Assembly (NCBI GenBank): GCA_009746045.1
Contig: RPFO01000240.1
Location: 1,162,542 to 1,226,541 of the forward strand
DNA length: 64,000 nucleotides
Direction of reading: 5' to 3'
Source of the DNA: Mesostigma viride
Lineage: Eukaryota; Streptophyta; Mesostigmatophyceae; Mesostigmatales; Mesostigmataceae
A program made the translations under genes and the position numbers. The notes below the pieces were generated by a model that made no database searches, was not told where the DNA came from, and was given only the letters and a program-made list of their open reading frames with translations. Shown here piece after piece: positions 32,569 to 42,996 of this stretch (position 1 is the first letter of the stretch; each line of letters begins with the position of its first letter).

Positions 32569-33033
32569 CACAAACTCAGAATGGCTACTAGTAGTCCAGG
32601 GTGCTCAGTCAGCACCAGGCACAAGGATGGCATCCCGTGAAAGCATGCATGAGAAGCCGGAAGTCTCCGGGATAGAAAAGCACTGCATGGCAGGTTGTGT
32701 GCGAAAAGTCAGAATGACAATTCTACAAAACTTTGCTGATATTGGCAGAGGACCAACCTTACAAATATCCATTTAGCACTGTATATCTCAGATACACTTT
32801 AGCTGCCATTCATGTCGCTAGCCTAACTGATGAATCCACGATTACTGGTTAGCGATATTGTCAATCATATGTAATGGTACGGGTGGCAGTTTAACTGGTG
32901 ACTGAAGTGACCTACAAGTTGGCCATGGCTATCAGGCTACCTAGGGCTCCGACTACATCCGAGCTGTTCGTACAGTGCAAACTTAATGCAACCCTCTATA
33001 GTCTTCACTTCCTTTTTATTCTGGCATCCATCT
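32569..33033. other. No gene seen
   Basis: Mixed sequence without a convincing frame, repeat or RNA gene. Confidence 0.4.
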
Positions 33034-33245
33034 CACAACCACACCACATACGTCCATATCCGAACCCCTCATTTTACAATGTTCAGATCCCTAAATATCT
33101 CACACGATCCAGACCCCATAGATAGGATCGTATAATTTCTAGCCCGAGGTCTTCATATCCTACCAGAGATCCCCTGATTATATCTTAGATTACCAGATCT
33201 AGGTCTCCTGATCTTACCCGATGCACGCCTCCTGGTCTATCCAGA
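33034..33245. repeat. Degenerate minisatellite, left part
   Basis: Loose repeats of about 20-30 bp built on CC-AGATC and TTAC words (for example ACCAGATCTAGGTCTCCTG). Similar degenerate repeats appear at 34907-35036 on the far side of the LINE, so the LINE probably lies inside one such array. Confidence 0.5.
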
Positions 33246-33428
33246 CCCACACACCTTTTAATTAATTAGACTCGTGCTCCCGTTGGGGAGTCACGGAGCA
33301 TCAACCCCGATGGATGGATGGATGGGTGCAAACATTCCTACCGGTCTAATCTATCTACATTGGCTACATACTACATCTATCTAACAGCATTCTAACTACA
33401 ACATCTATCTAGGCAGCCGCACGCTGCC

Positions 33429-33790
33429 CTAGGGGGAGCTATCTGGCGTGCCTCCCGCGGGATTGCACACGCGGGCGCTTCCCCACTGGGGGGGCTCGTT
33501 GTCCTCTATGACCTGGGCCCACTTGGCCTTGTCCATCATCTTCTTCCAAATCACGGAGAGGCCTAGGCCCCCCATGTCCTCTACTAGCTGTTCTTTGAAG
33601 GTGCGGGCCTTGCGGCGTCTAACATCACTGGGCCCAGCCCACGTCAGGAGGTGCCGGCCAGGCTGGGCTGGTCGCAGTCCTGCGGGGGGGCCACGTGAGG
33701 TGTCTACCTGGTTGGTGCGAGCTAGGTGCCCTACTAGCTGCAGGCGGCGTTGCTTAATGGTGAGCACTGGTGATATAGGGCATGCCCTGG
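33429..33790 (-). pseudogene. LINE C-terminal region in a shifted frame
   Basis: The frame carries the typical LINE end motif RRLQLVGHLARTNQVDTS, then a basic Arg/Lys-rich part and a Trp-rich helix (WKKMMDKAKWAQVIED). The same motif in the second LINE (RRLGLAGHLARTDQVDTS) follows its RT region without a frame change, which shows that a frameshift happened here. Confidence 0.75.
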
Positions 33791-34893
33791 TACAGGTCCT
33801 CATTGCGGACATGAGCAGCATATCCTACTCTGAAAATGGAACGCAGCATGCTGGTGACCGCGCCGTCCAGCTTGCGGGCCAGGTCGGCGGTGAGGGTCCA
33901 CGTCTCGGCGCCATACGTGAGAACAGGAAGGACGAGGACCTTGAACAGGTCCTGTTTCTCGGTCTTGCCCAAGGGCTTGCGCCACAGGGCCCGGTACTGG
34001 CGTAAAGCGTGCCAGGCGAGGGAGATGCGATGGTCCACATCAACCTCGCAGCTAGGGAGCAGGCTGCCCAGCAGCTTAACGCGGTCCCGATACAGGACTC
34101 GAGAGCCGTCCAGGAGATAGAGGGGCGGCGCTGAGTTGGTGAGCCCAACCGCCAGGGCCTCTGTCTTCTTGCTGACCTCAAGCCCCACTGCACGGGCCTC
34201 GAGAGCCAGGCAGTCAAGCCATGTCTGCACGTGCTCAGTGTCCTCGAAGAGGGTGGTGTCGTCTGCGTAAATGATGTCTGCTAGCCGAATCTCCGTGTCC
34301 GCACCGCCATGCCAGAATTTGTTAGCAACCTGCACTCCTGGTTCCCTGCCCACGATGCTGGCAAATCGCTTGCGCGCCTGAATCATTACGTATTCGACAA
34401 CAATAATGAACAGGTAGGGCGACAGCACGCAGCCCTGCAACACACCCTTCTGTAAAGGGCATGGGGGCGTGGTCCCGTAAGAAGTGCGCACCGAAGTGGT
34501 GGACCCTTCATACAGGTTGCGGATGACAGCAATTAGGGGGCGGGGGATCCGGAACAACTCGAGGATGTCCCAAAGCGCAGGCCAGAAAACCGAATCGAAG
34601 GCTTTGATGAAGTCCACCAGCACAAGGTGCAAAGGGGACTCACCAGGCTGAAGGCGTTGCAGTTCCTCCACCAGTCGGCGAGTAGCGAAGAGCGCCTGTA
34701 CGGTGTTGCGACCTGAACGGAAGCCGTGCTGAGTCTCGCTGAGGTGACCGTCCAGGGCCGTGCGCAGGCGGTTCAGGATGAGCCGCATAAGAAGCTTGAG
34801 GGGGGCACTTTGAATGCACACCCCTCTGTAGTTGCCGGGGTCGGCAGGCGACCCCTTGTTCTTGTACAGCATCGTGCGAAAACTGTGTTGCAC
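33754..34893 (-). CDS. LINE reverse transcriptase (partial, frame of 379 codons)
   Basis: The frame contains the ordered RT motifs: NYRGV near 21, QHGFRSGRNTVQAL at 55-68, LVLVDFIKAFDSV at 90-102 (first catalytic Asp in motif A), KGVLQGCVLSP at 149-159 (motif B), and IIYADDTTLF at 207-216 (catalytic YADD). Thumb-like sequences follow (LTYGAETWTL). The protein primes on nicked target DNA in LINE biology. There is no ATG at the left of the domain because the element is truncated. The frame closes near 33754, and the conserved C-terminal part continues in another frame, so one frameshift lies near 33765-33800. Confidence 0.88.
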   Translation of the reverse strand: MQHSFRTMLYKNKGSPADPGNYRGVCIQSAPLKLLMRLILNRLRTALDGHLSETQHGFRSGRNTVQALFATRRLVEELQRLQPGESPLHLVLVDFIKAFDSVFWPALWDILELFRIPRPLIAVIRNLYEGSTTSVRTSYGTTPPCPLQKGVLQGCVLSPYLFIIVVEYVMIQARKRFASIVGREPGVQVANKFWHGGADTEIRLADIIYADDTTLFEDTEHVQTWLDCLALEARAVGLEVSKKTEALAVGLTNSAPPLYLLDGSRVLYRDRVKLLGSLLPSCEVDVDHRISLAWHALRQYRALWRKPLGKTEKQDLFKVLVLPVLTYGAETWTLTADLARKLDGAVTSMLRSIFRVGYAAHVRNEDLYQGMPYITSAHH

Positions 34894-34906
34894 GGGGTAT
34901 GGGTTA

Positions 34907-35036
34907 AGGATGATCCCACCACGCCCAGGTACATCCCCTTATGTTACAAGATCCAAGCTCCCTCATGTTATGTTAAGTCCAGGCCCTTATCTTACCAGAT
35001 CGAGGCACCCGTGTTTTACCAGATCTCGCCTAGTTG
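34907..35036. repeat. Degenerate minisatellite, right part
   Basis: It has the same loose CCAGATC / TTAC-type repeats as 33034-33245. The two parts flank the LINE. Confidence 0.45.
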
Positions 35037-35602
35037 GGCAAGGAGACTGAATGCATCAGCAAGCCAGGGCCATCAATGCTGTTGGCGCCCGCACCTGCTG
35101 GCCGTTGGGTGGAGGCTGCCGCCTTGTTGTCTGCAATGGTCTGGTCATCCTCGAGTTCGCAAGACTCCGATGGTGGGGCACGGCATGATCCATCCCTACG
35201 ATGCCCCACTGCAAAAGCATGCCGTGGCCCGTGGGCCAACTGTCCCCCACATTGCAACGGGGAAGATTCTTCGACGCCGTTCAACTCCTGGTTCATATCG
35301 TCTACTAATGCCCGGCTTAACGCCGTGACCGCTGACGGCGGTGCTGACCCATCTGTCAGGGACACGCCAGGTTGCAGAGCTTTGGGAGGGGCGGCACATG
35401 TCTGAGCATTTGAGTTGTTCTCTGATAGTCGGTTGCTGGCAATGGTTTCGTTGCTAGGTGGCTGTGGTGCATTCTCGGACCCTCCACCTGATGACCCAGC
35501 GAGAACAGTTTCCTTTTCACCTGGCTCTTCGTGCTGCATTCCTGGTGTTGCCACGGTGACAACCAGCTGATCGCTGTCTGAACTGCTTTGGATCTCACTC
35601 AT
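35030..35602 (-). CDS. Hypothetical Ser/Glu-rich protein or exon, 5' part shared with 40109-40341
   Basis: The ATG at 35602 gives MSEIQSSSDSDQLVV, followed by a low-complexity Ser, Asn, Glu and Pro-rich sequence with no recognised domain. The frame stays open for about 190 codons, to 35030. Its first 77 or so codons recur almost unchanged in the duplicated unit at 40109-40341. There they are followed by a GTAAGTGTG sequence that looks like a splice donor. It could be a disordered regulatory protein or an exon of the repeat unit. Confidence 0.4.
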   Translation of the reverse strand: MSEIQSSSDSDQLVVTVATPGMQHEEPGEKETVLAGSSGGGSENAPQPPSNETIASNRLSENNSNAQTCAAPPKALQPGVSLTDGSAPPSAVTALSRALVDDMNQELNGVEESSPLQCGGQLAHGPRHAFAVGHRRDGSCRAPPSESCELEDDQTIADNKAAASTQRPAGAGANSIDGPGLLMHSVSLPN

Positions 35603-35819
35603 GGTCCTGCTCAAAGCCATGCAGGATGTTGCCATAAACAACATCAGAGTCCACCACTGGGGACATCAGCAGAGAAGACCGCATCAAGCGTAGTGCAGGC
35701 AGCATCACGTCCGTGGAAGGGTGGCCGTCCTCGGGGTGAGAATCGTCCAGCTCAACTGCAGTGACAGTGAAGAGCGCACAGCAGAATTGGGGGGGTGAGG
35801 GGTTGGATCAGGTGACATG

Positions 35820-35850
35820 CAGACAACAAGCACTGCTTTATTTACAGAAA
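35820..35850 (-). promoter_or_regulatory. AATAAA-type signal on the minus strand in U1
   Basis: The minus strand reads TGTAAATAAAGCAG here, and the copy in U2 (about 40560-40590) is the same. It is a plausible polyadenylation signal for a minus-strand transcript ending in this unit. Confidence 0.3.
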
Positions 35851-35991
35851 TCTGAGTACAATACCATAGTTCGTTACTGAAAGCCAGTCCCAGCAAGTAC
35901 GGTGACCTACCCCCCAGAGCCTCAGCACTTCTTGCAATGCATGAGGTAAGGCGTGGTGTTGGAATGGCAGCTGCAACGGCAACAATAGTTG

Positions 35992-36090
35992 GACAGCATG
36001 AAGCTATTACTTTTTATGCGTCGACACAAGGTTGACGCACATCCTGCGCAGGATGTGCGTCAACATAAAAAGTAATAGCTTCATGCTGTC
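35992..36090. repeat. 99-bp compound hairpin in U1
   Basis: Outer arms of 27 bp (starting GACAGCATGAAGC, ending GCTTCATGCTGTC) enclose a 12-base spacer and a perfect 34-bp palindrome centred on CTGCGCAG. The whole structure is repeated at 40731-40829. Confidence 0.92.
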
Positions 36091-36492
36091 GATCAACTAC
36101 GATGGATGACATTGTTCGAGCATATCCACATGATGGCGTATTGACATTATGGCATACCAACAATATGGCAAACATTTGATTCCGTGTGCTTCTACCATTT
36201 TGGCTTTGATCGCTTGCAATTCAAGAAATTATGACGGCCATAGTTGTAAAGCCGTGGGTGCTTGCCTCAAGCCTGTCAGACTTTGAATATAAGAGCAAGA
36301 GACACCAGTCAAGTCGTTTTTCAGGCCAGTCAAATCATGCTTAGTAGTACTGGGCACAATAATTAATGTCTATCTAGAGAATATGTTGGGACATTGTGAG
36401 ATCGATATTCTGGAATCGATCTCTGGTTCACTTAAAAGAATTTACGTTAGGTGGATAGAGCTTGTTACGCCCTTTCCAACAGCACCAGAAAT

Positions 36493-38060
36493 TTGCTGAG
36501 CTTCGCTCATTTTATATATGACGCGTGGACGGGCTCAAAGGGGACCGACCTGCCGTAGGTAGCGTAAGACTAGCGCTTGTCACGAGGGTACTGCACCGGC
36601 CGGCCCTTTTTGTGCCTAGGCTGAGTGTGGTTCCGGAGTGCAGGCCTAGGTAGCTTCTAACGTACGTCACTAGACCTTGTTACCTGCGCCAGCCGCCAGG
36701 CGTGGCGCAACTGTGATTGGCAGTCAGTACACCTTGTACCTGCGCCAGCCGGCAGGCCTGCGTGGCGCAATGTGAATGATAGTCAGTACTTAGAGTGGTG
36801 TAGGGGACGTAGGGAGGCCTCTTCTCAGCTTCGCAACTTGATCCCAGCATTTGCTGGCAAGGTCGGCTGGCCGCTATGGCGGCTGCGCTGAATGTAAGAC
36901 GATGCTATCGGCCTCTCCGGGCGTGGAGAGGCCTGGAATAAAATTCTTTATGTTCGCCACCCACCGTTACAGGCCACGGTAATGGTTGTTGGGTGGGGGG
37001 CTCTACGTTTTGAGTAAAATGGTGTGATTTCCGGCGCTGGGCCCACTGACGATTCCCCTCTACCCCTGGGTGCGGCAAGCGGCTTCCTGACACTGGGGAA
37101 GCTGCGATTTTAGTCGGACAACGTCAGGGAAGGAGCCATACAGGCCAGGGCCAGCGGCTACGGTGGAAAGAATCACAGGTGGAGGCGAATCTGCCTTAAA
37201 CGTGGAGATGGCTAGCGCGGGGTGCCAGGGTAGCCCATAACTGCCAGGAGCCTGACAGCGGACCCGATCTTTCGGCCTGTGGCCAGACGGGAGTTTCGGG
37301 GAGGATGCGGGGCTGGAGCGAATCTTGGTGGGAGGAGCGCGCTCTTCATCATTGCCCAGTTTTTCAGCAAAGAATGTTCGCCTGGCGGGGCTGAAATTCT
37401 TGCTGTTTTATCGCCTTGTTTTTATCCTGTATGATGCATTATAGGAAAAGCGATAAAGAGTTCGGTTCAGCCAGGGGGGCATATCTATGCCATAAAAAAT
37501 TTCCTACAACAACACAAGCCCTGGTCAGGGCCTTGGCTAAGCAGTTTCCAAGCCAAGGCCTTGGTAGGGTAGAGGGCCTATCGCCACAAAGGTTTCAATG
37601 CCGGGAAATCCCAGCCTCGGGGGTGGGGCTGGTGATGGGTCCTGGGCTTGTGAGAGACGGTCCGGGGGCGTAAGGCCTAATGAGCAGCCGCTGGAAACCG
37701 CCACCCTAACGGGGGGAACGACATGGGTGCCGCCCTGCGTCCGCCGGGAAACCGTAGCGGCCACACGGGGGCGGCAGTACAGCCGTGGCAGCGTGCAGGA
37801 GGGGGGCCATGGGCGGAAAGAAAATCGGCACCAAGGTTGGCGACAGCCTTGGTGGCCAAGAAGGAGGTGTGGGGGCAACACCTTGTGTTCGAGTATGCTG
37901 GGCCCCCAGCATGGTGCTACAATAACCAACTTGATAATGATGTGCACTGAGTTTGAAGGTGTGGTATAGGCTGTCCGTATAAAGCCTAGCACACAAAAAT
38001 GTAAAATAAATGTTTCTCTTGGTGGGAAGGAACTCCAATGGACCAAAAACAAGAAATGTA
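36493..38060. mobile_element. Unclassified repeat, long copy (1568 bp), inserted in U1
   Basis: It starts TTGCTGAGCTTCGCTC and ends AACAAGAAATGTA. Its first 338 bp and last 189 bp recur in the next copy, which lacks the 1.04-kb middle. The middle (36831-37871) has no convincing coding frame. No terminal inverted repeat was found. The pair behaves like a long form and an internally deleted form of one mobile family. Confidence 0.6.
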
Positions 38061-38061
38061 G

Positions 38062-38615
38062 TTGCTGAGCTTCGCTCATTTTATATATGACGCGTGGACG
38101 GGCTCAAAGGGGACCGACCTGCCGTAGGTAGCGTAAGACTAGCGCTTGTCACGAGGGTACTGCACCGGCCGGCCCTTTTTGTGCCTAGGCTGAGTGTGGT
38201 TCCGGAGTGCAGGCCTAGGTAGCTTCTAACGTACGTCACTAGACCTTGTTACCTGCGCCAGCCGCCAGGCGTGGCGCAACTGTGATTGGCAGTCAGTACA
38301 CCTTGTACCTGCGCCAGCCGGCAGGCCTGCGTGGCGCAATGTGAATGATAGTCAGTACTTAGAGTGGTGTAGGGGACGTAGGGAGGCCTCTTTTCAGCTC
38401 CCACCCACCCACCCACGCTGCTAAGAGGGGCAACACCTTGTGTTCGAGTATGCTGGGCCCCCAGCATGGTGCTACAATAACCAACTTGATAATGATGTGC
38501 ACTGAGTTTGAAGGTGTGGTATAGGCTGTCCGTATAAAGCCTAGCACACAAAAATGTAAAATAAATGTTTCTCTTGGTGGGAAGGAACTCCAATGGACCA
38601 AAAACAAGAAATGTA
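38062..38615. mobile_element. Unclassified repeat, short internally deleted copy (554 bp)
   Basis: 38062-38399 matches 36493-36830 and 38427-38615 matches 37872-38060. Only a 27-bp CCCACC-rich filler lies between. It stands directly behind the long copy, in the same orientation. Confidence 0.75.
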
Positions 38616-38995
38616 TGCTTCATTTGGTTATGGGATGTACAAGTTATGACATTTCCTAGGTGACGTCGCAGGTACCACGCGCCGTTATGAGCGCGTGACC
38701 GTCGGTACAGGATGTACAACTTGGTGTCACTTTGGTAGCCCGCAGGACTTTGACAGGACTTGTACAGGACCTGACAGTCAGTTGATAGGTATGCGCGCCG
38801 GAGCGCGTCAGAGCCTAGTTGTCAATTGATGCTGAGTACTGCACGGACAGATCCTGAGGACTGGCCGTGTCAGGCAATTGATAGATCTGCGCGCCAAGCG
38901 CACCAGAGGTCTACTAAATCAATTGTGTATCAGTGCAGGCCGTGCCAGGCTGCTGAATACTAGGACGCGTACCTAGCAGGGTATATGAACAACTG

Positions 38996-39113
38996 TTCTA
39001 TTTACCGTGGAACTCCAGGGTAACAAGACTCTTTTATTAAAACAATGAGTGGAGCACATACAAAAGGCAGGCCACATCCCGGCTGCCGATGCTCATGGGA
39101 ACACTTATTGTTT
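38996..39113. repeat. 0.12-kb module, one of four copies
   Basis: A segment holding ACCGTGGAACTCCAGGGTAA and CTTTTATTAAAACAAT occurs here and at about 39645-39762, 41605-41727 and 42225-42342. The minus strand reads AATAAAG within it. The first and third copies, and the second and fourth, are the closest pairs, so the internal duplication is older than the U1/U2 duplication. Confidence 0.75.
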
Positions 39114-39378
39114 GGCAAAGGCTAGCTAGCCTTACCCCAAAACACGCAAGGAGGGTGGGCGGGAAAAAAAAAGTGGCCGACCTTAGCTAGGTGGGTTTGT
39201 TTTTTATCTTTTTGCGTGTCGTGCGCATGCGGCCTTGGCCCGGACGGCCTTTTTTCGCCACGCAAAAGTTGCGTCTGAACAAATGACGCAATGTGGCGTT
39301 CTAATTGCCGGCAGCTTACGAAAGGCTATTAGGTCACATATGCCGGGCTATTAGGTCACATGTTGGGTAGAGTTACCT

Positions 39379-39572
39379 GTTAAATAGTGCCGGAACCTTT
39401 TGCCGCCTGAGGCAAATCGGTCCGTCACACTATTTTGCCCGGAATAACCACTTCCGAGCACCCAAGTTAATTCGGCCGAATTAACTTGGGTGCTCGGAAG
39501 TGGTTATTCCGGGCAAAATAGTGTGACGGACCGATTTGCCTCAGGCGGCAAAAGGTTCCGGCACTATTTAAC
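39379..39572. repeat. Perfect 194-bp palindrome
   Basis: Two arms of 97 bp are exact reverse complements, centred on TTCGG/CCGAA at 39475/39476. No unpaired loop is left. It is absent from the matching place in U2. It looks like a foldback or MITE-type insertion, or a hairpin-mediated repair product. Confidence 0.95.
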
Positions 39573-40108
39573 CTAACTGAGTCCTAGCTATAGCGGCTAC
39601 CCGTCCATCTCACTATAAAGAAACTATGCTCAGAGAACCACGATTCTATTAACCGTGGAACTCCAGGGTAACCAGACTCTTTATTAAAACAATCAGTGTC
39701 CAGAGCACATACAAAAGGCAGCCCACATCCCGGCCGCCAATGCTCATAGGAACACTTATTGCTTCATTGGCTGTAGTAGTGAGTATCCAGACATATGCTA
39801 AGGCTTTCTTTTCCATCCAAAAGGCCCAACACCATGCCCAAGTTGACCACAACGTACAAGGACGTAACTGGGCACCTCATGTGCCCTTCCCTTCCCTCGG
39901 CACGGGCAACCTTACGCGTGCGTGCACAGCAACGAGGCAGGGAGCTCTACATGGCTAGCCAACACTTCAAAAGCATATCCCAGGTATATGGTGTGAGCAT
40001 CATACCAAAAACAAGCTGTCCAATGCAAATACACTCTAGAAAGCAAAATCCACTGATCGCCCTATCAAGGGGAACAACAGATAGTCTGCAGAGAAAGCAC
40101 ACTTACCA

Positions 40109-40341
40109 GGTTGCAGAGCTTTGGGAGGGGCGGCACATGTCTGAGCATTTGAGTTGTTCTCTGATAGTCGGTTGCTGGCAATGGTTTCGTTGCTAGGTGG
40201 CTGTGGTGCATTCTCGGACCCTCCACCTGATGACCCAGCGAGAACAGTTTCCTTTTCACCTGGCTCTTCGTGCTGCATTCCTGGTGTTGCCACGGTGACA
40301 ACCAGCTGATCGCTGTCTGAACTGCTTTGGATCTCACTCAT
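40109..40341 (-). CDS. Duplicate of the Ser/Glu-rich ORF start, with a possible splice donor
   Basis: The ATG at 40341 gives MSEIQSSSDSDQLVV and the frame matches the first 77 codons of the ORF at 35030-35602. At 40109 the sequence changes from the U1 reading to GTAAGTGTGCTTTC on the minus strand, a good donor consensus. A pyrimidine-rich CTTTCTCTGCAG follows about 20 bases later. It may be an exon end, or a chance match at the duplication border. Confidence 0.35.
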
Positions 40342-40730
40342 GGTCCTGCTCAAGCCATGCAGGATGTTGCCATAAGCAACAAAAGATTCCACCACTGGGG
40401 ACATCAGCAGAGAAGACCGCATCAAGCGTTGTGCAGGCAGCAACACGTCCGTGGAAGGGTGGCCGTCCTCGGGGTGAGAATCGTCCAGCTCAACTGCAGT
40501 GACAGTGAAGAGCGCACAGCAGAATTGGGGGGGTGAGGGGTTGGATCAGGTGACATGCAGACAACAAGCACTGCTTTATTTACAGAAATCTGAGTACAAT
40601 ACCATAGTTCGTTACTGAAAGCCAGTCCCAGCAAGTACGGTGACCTACCCCCCCAGAGCCTCAGCACTTCTTGCAATGCATGAGGTAAGGCGTGGTGTTG
40701 GAATGGCAGCTGCAACGGCAACAATAGTTG

Positions 40731-40829
40731 GACAGCATGAAGCTATTACTTTTTATGCGTCGACACAAGGTTGACGCACATCCTGCGCAGGATGTGCGTC
40801 AACATAAAAAGTAATAGCTTCATGCTGTC
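40731..40829. repeat. 99-bp compound hairpin in U2
   Basis: Same structure as at 35992-36090, with arms GACAGCATGAAGC and GCTTCATGCTGTC and the inner CTGCGCAG palindrome. Confidence 0.92.
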
Positions 40830-42688
40830 GATCAACTACGATGGATGACATTGTTCGAGCATATCCACATGATGGCGTATTGACATTATGGCATACCAAC
40901 AATATGGCAAACATTTGATTCCGTGTGCTTCTACCATTTTGGCTTTGATCGCTTGCAATTCAAGAAATTATGACGGCCATAGTTGTAAAGCCGTGGGTGC
41001 TTGCCTCAAGCCTGTCAGACTTTGAATATAAGAGCAAGAGACACCAGTCAAGTCGTTTTTCAGGCCAGTCAAATCATGCTTAGTAGTACTGGGCACAATA
41101 ATTAATGTCTATCTAGAGAATATGTTGGGACATTGTGAGATCGATATTCTGGAATCGATCTCTGGTTCACTTAAAAGAATTTACGTTAGGTGGATAGAGC
41201 TTGTTACGCCCTTTCCAACAGCACCAGAAATGCTTCATTTGGTTATGGGATGTACAAGTTATGACATTTCCTAGGTGACGTCGCAGGTACCACGCGCCGT
41301 TATGAGCGCGTGACCGTCGGTACAGGATGTACAACTTGGTGTCACTTTGGTAGCCCGCAGGACTTTGACAGGACTTGTACAGGACCTGACAGTCAGTTGA
41401 TAGGTATGCGCGCCGGAGCGCGTCAGAGCCTAGTTGTCAATTGATGCTGAGTACTGCACGGACAGATCCTGAGGACTGGCCGTGTCAGGCAATTGATAGA
41501 TCTGCGCGCCAAGCGCACCAGAGGTCTACTAAATCAATTGTGTATCAGTGCAGGCCGTGCCAGGCTGCTGAATACTAGGACGCGTACCTAGCAGGGTATA
41601 TGAACAACTGTTCTATTTACCGTGGAACTCCAGGGTAACAAGACTCTTTTATTAAAACAATGAGTGGAGCACATACAAAAGGCAGGCCACATCCCGGCTG
41701 CCGATGCTCATGGGAACACTTATTGTTTGGCAAAGGCTAGCTAGCCTTACCCCAAAACACGCAAGGAGGGTGGGCGGGAAAAAAAAAGTGGCCGACCTTA
41801 GCTAGGTGGGTTTGTTTTTTATCTTTTTTGCGTGTCGTGCGCATGCGGCCTTGGCCCGGACGGCCTTTTTTCGCCACGCAAAAGTTGCGTCTGAACAAAT
41901 GACGCAATGTGGCGTTCTAATTGCCGGCAGCTTACGAAAGGCTATTAGGTCACATATGCCGGGGCTATTAGGTCACATGCTGGGTGAGAGAAAGAATCTA
42001 GATCTAGTTAATCACTACGCCTTTAAAAAAGAAACCTAGACAGTGGCAGGTTTATATCTCAACGTAGCTCCTGCCCCCTGGCCAAGAAAAACTGGCCAAA
42101 GCTTTGGCCACGACTCAAGCCTCACCGGTCTCCGCAAAAGGTATGTCACGTGAAACCTATAACCTAGCTATAGCGGCTACCCTTCCATCTCACTATAAAG
42201 AAACTATGCTCAGAGAACCACGATTCTATTAACCGTGGAACTCCAGGGTAACCAGACTCTTTATTAAAACAATCAGTGTCCAGAGCACATACAAAAGGCA
42301 GCCCACATCCCGGCCGCCAATGCTCATGGGAACACTTATTGCTTCATTGGCTGTAGTAGTGAGTATCCAGACATATGCTAAGGCTTTCTTTTCCATCCAA
42401 AAGGCCCAACACCATGCCCAAGTTGACCACAACGTACAAGGACGTAACTGGGCACCTCATGTGCCCTTCCCTTCCCTCGGCACGGGCAACCTTACGCGTG
42501 CGTGCACAGCAACGAGGCAGGGAGCTCTACATGGCTAGCCAACACTTCAAAAGCATATCCCAGGTATATGGTGTGAGCATCATACCAAAACCAAGCTGTC
42601 CAATGCAAATACACTCTAGAAAGCAAAATCCACTGATCGCCCTATCAAGGGGAACAACAGATAGTCTGCAGAGAAAGCACACTTACCA

Positions 42689-42996
42689 TACATGCGGTGT
42701 GCCAGGGCTTCTTACCATGGTTACTTTGATTTGCTAGCATATGATGGGGCTATTCCATAATTCAGTGGGACAGAGGCCCAGAAAACAATGATAATCCCTA
42801 CCAAAACAACCTCAAGATTGTGACCCTCTATAAGCACTGAGCGGTGCCGCTGCTCAGAAAGGTTGCTTCAATATTCACGTAAAACTGACTGCTGTTAGCA
42901 AACTCCTTCGAAGAAACCACACGACAAATCCCTTATAAGTTGTGGACATGCCATGGCTCGTGCCTTGACACGTCCCAGCCATGCAGCGTAAATAAA
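42689..42996. other. No clear gene
   Basis: Sequence to the right of U2 with splice-like signals on the minus strand (see the next ORFs), but without a frame I would call. Confidence 0.35.

Larger units (their letters stand above)
33290..34893 (-). mobile_element. LINE (non-LTR retrotransposon), 5'-truncated
   Basis: The element reads leftward from 34893. It keeps most of the reverse transcriptase domain and the C-terminal region and ends near 33290 in a tail with ATCTATCT and GATGGATG repeats. No endonuclease domain is present, consistent with 5' truncation during insertion. A relative lies at 49583-50512. Confidence 0.85.
35370..40108. repeat. Left copy (U1) of a tandem 2.6-kb duplication, with insertions
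   Basis: Segments 35370-36491, 38616-39369 and 39583-40108 match 40109-41230, 41231-41985 and 42163-42688 in the same order, at roughly 99 percent by eye. U1 is longer because it holds a 2.1-kb insertion (36492-38615) and a 194-bp palindrome in place of about 177 bp of U2. The class of the unit is unknown. Confidence 0.88.
40109..42688. repeat. Right copy (U2) of the tandem 2.6-kb duplication
   Basis: 2580 bp following U1 directly. It lacks the 2.1-kb insertion and the palindrome, and so shows the empty site GCACCAGAAA/TGCTTC at 41230/41231. It ends at ACTTACCA, at the same point as U1. Confidence 0.88.

Noticed and set aside
37537-38079. Minus-strand ORF of 180 codons in the long unclassified repeat
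   Set aside because: It is Pro/Arg-rich from GC content, crosses the border between the two repeat copies and shows no domain.
36493-38615. LTR pair around an internal region
   Set aside because: The shared parts are the two ends of each copy, not one terminal repeat, and no TG...CA ends, primer site or coding parts are seen.
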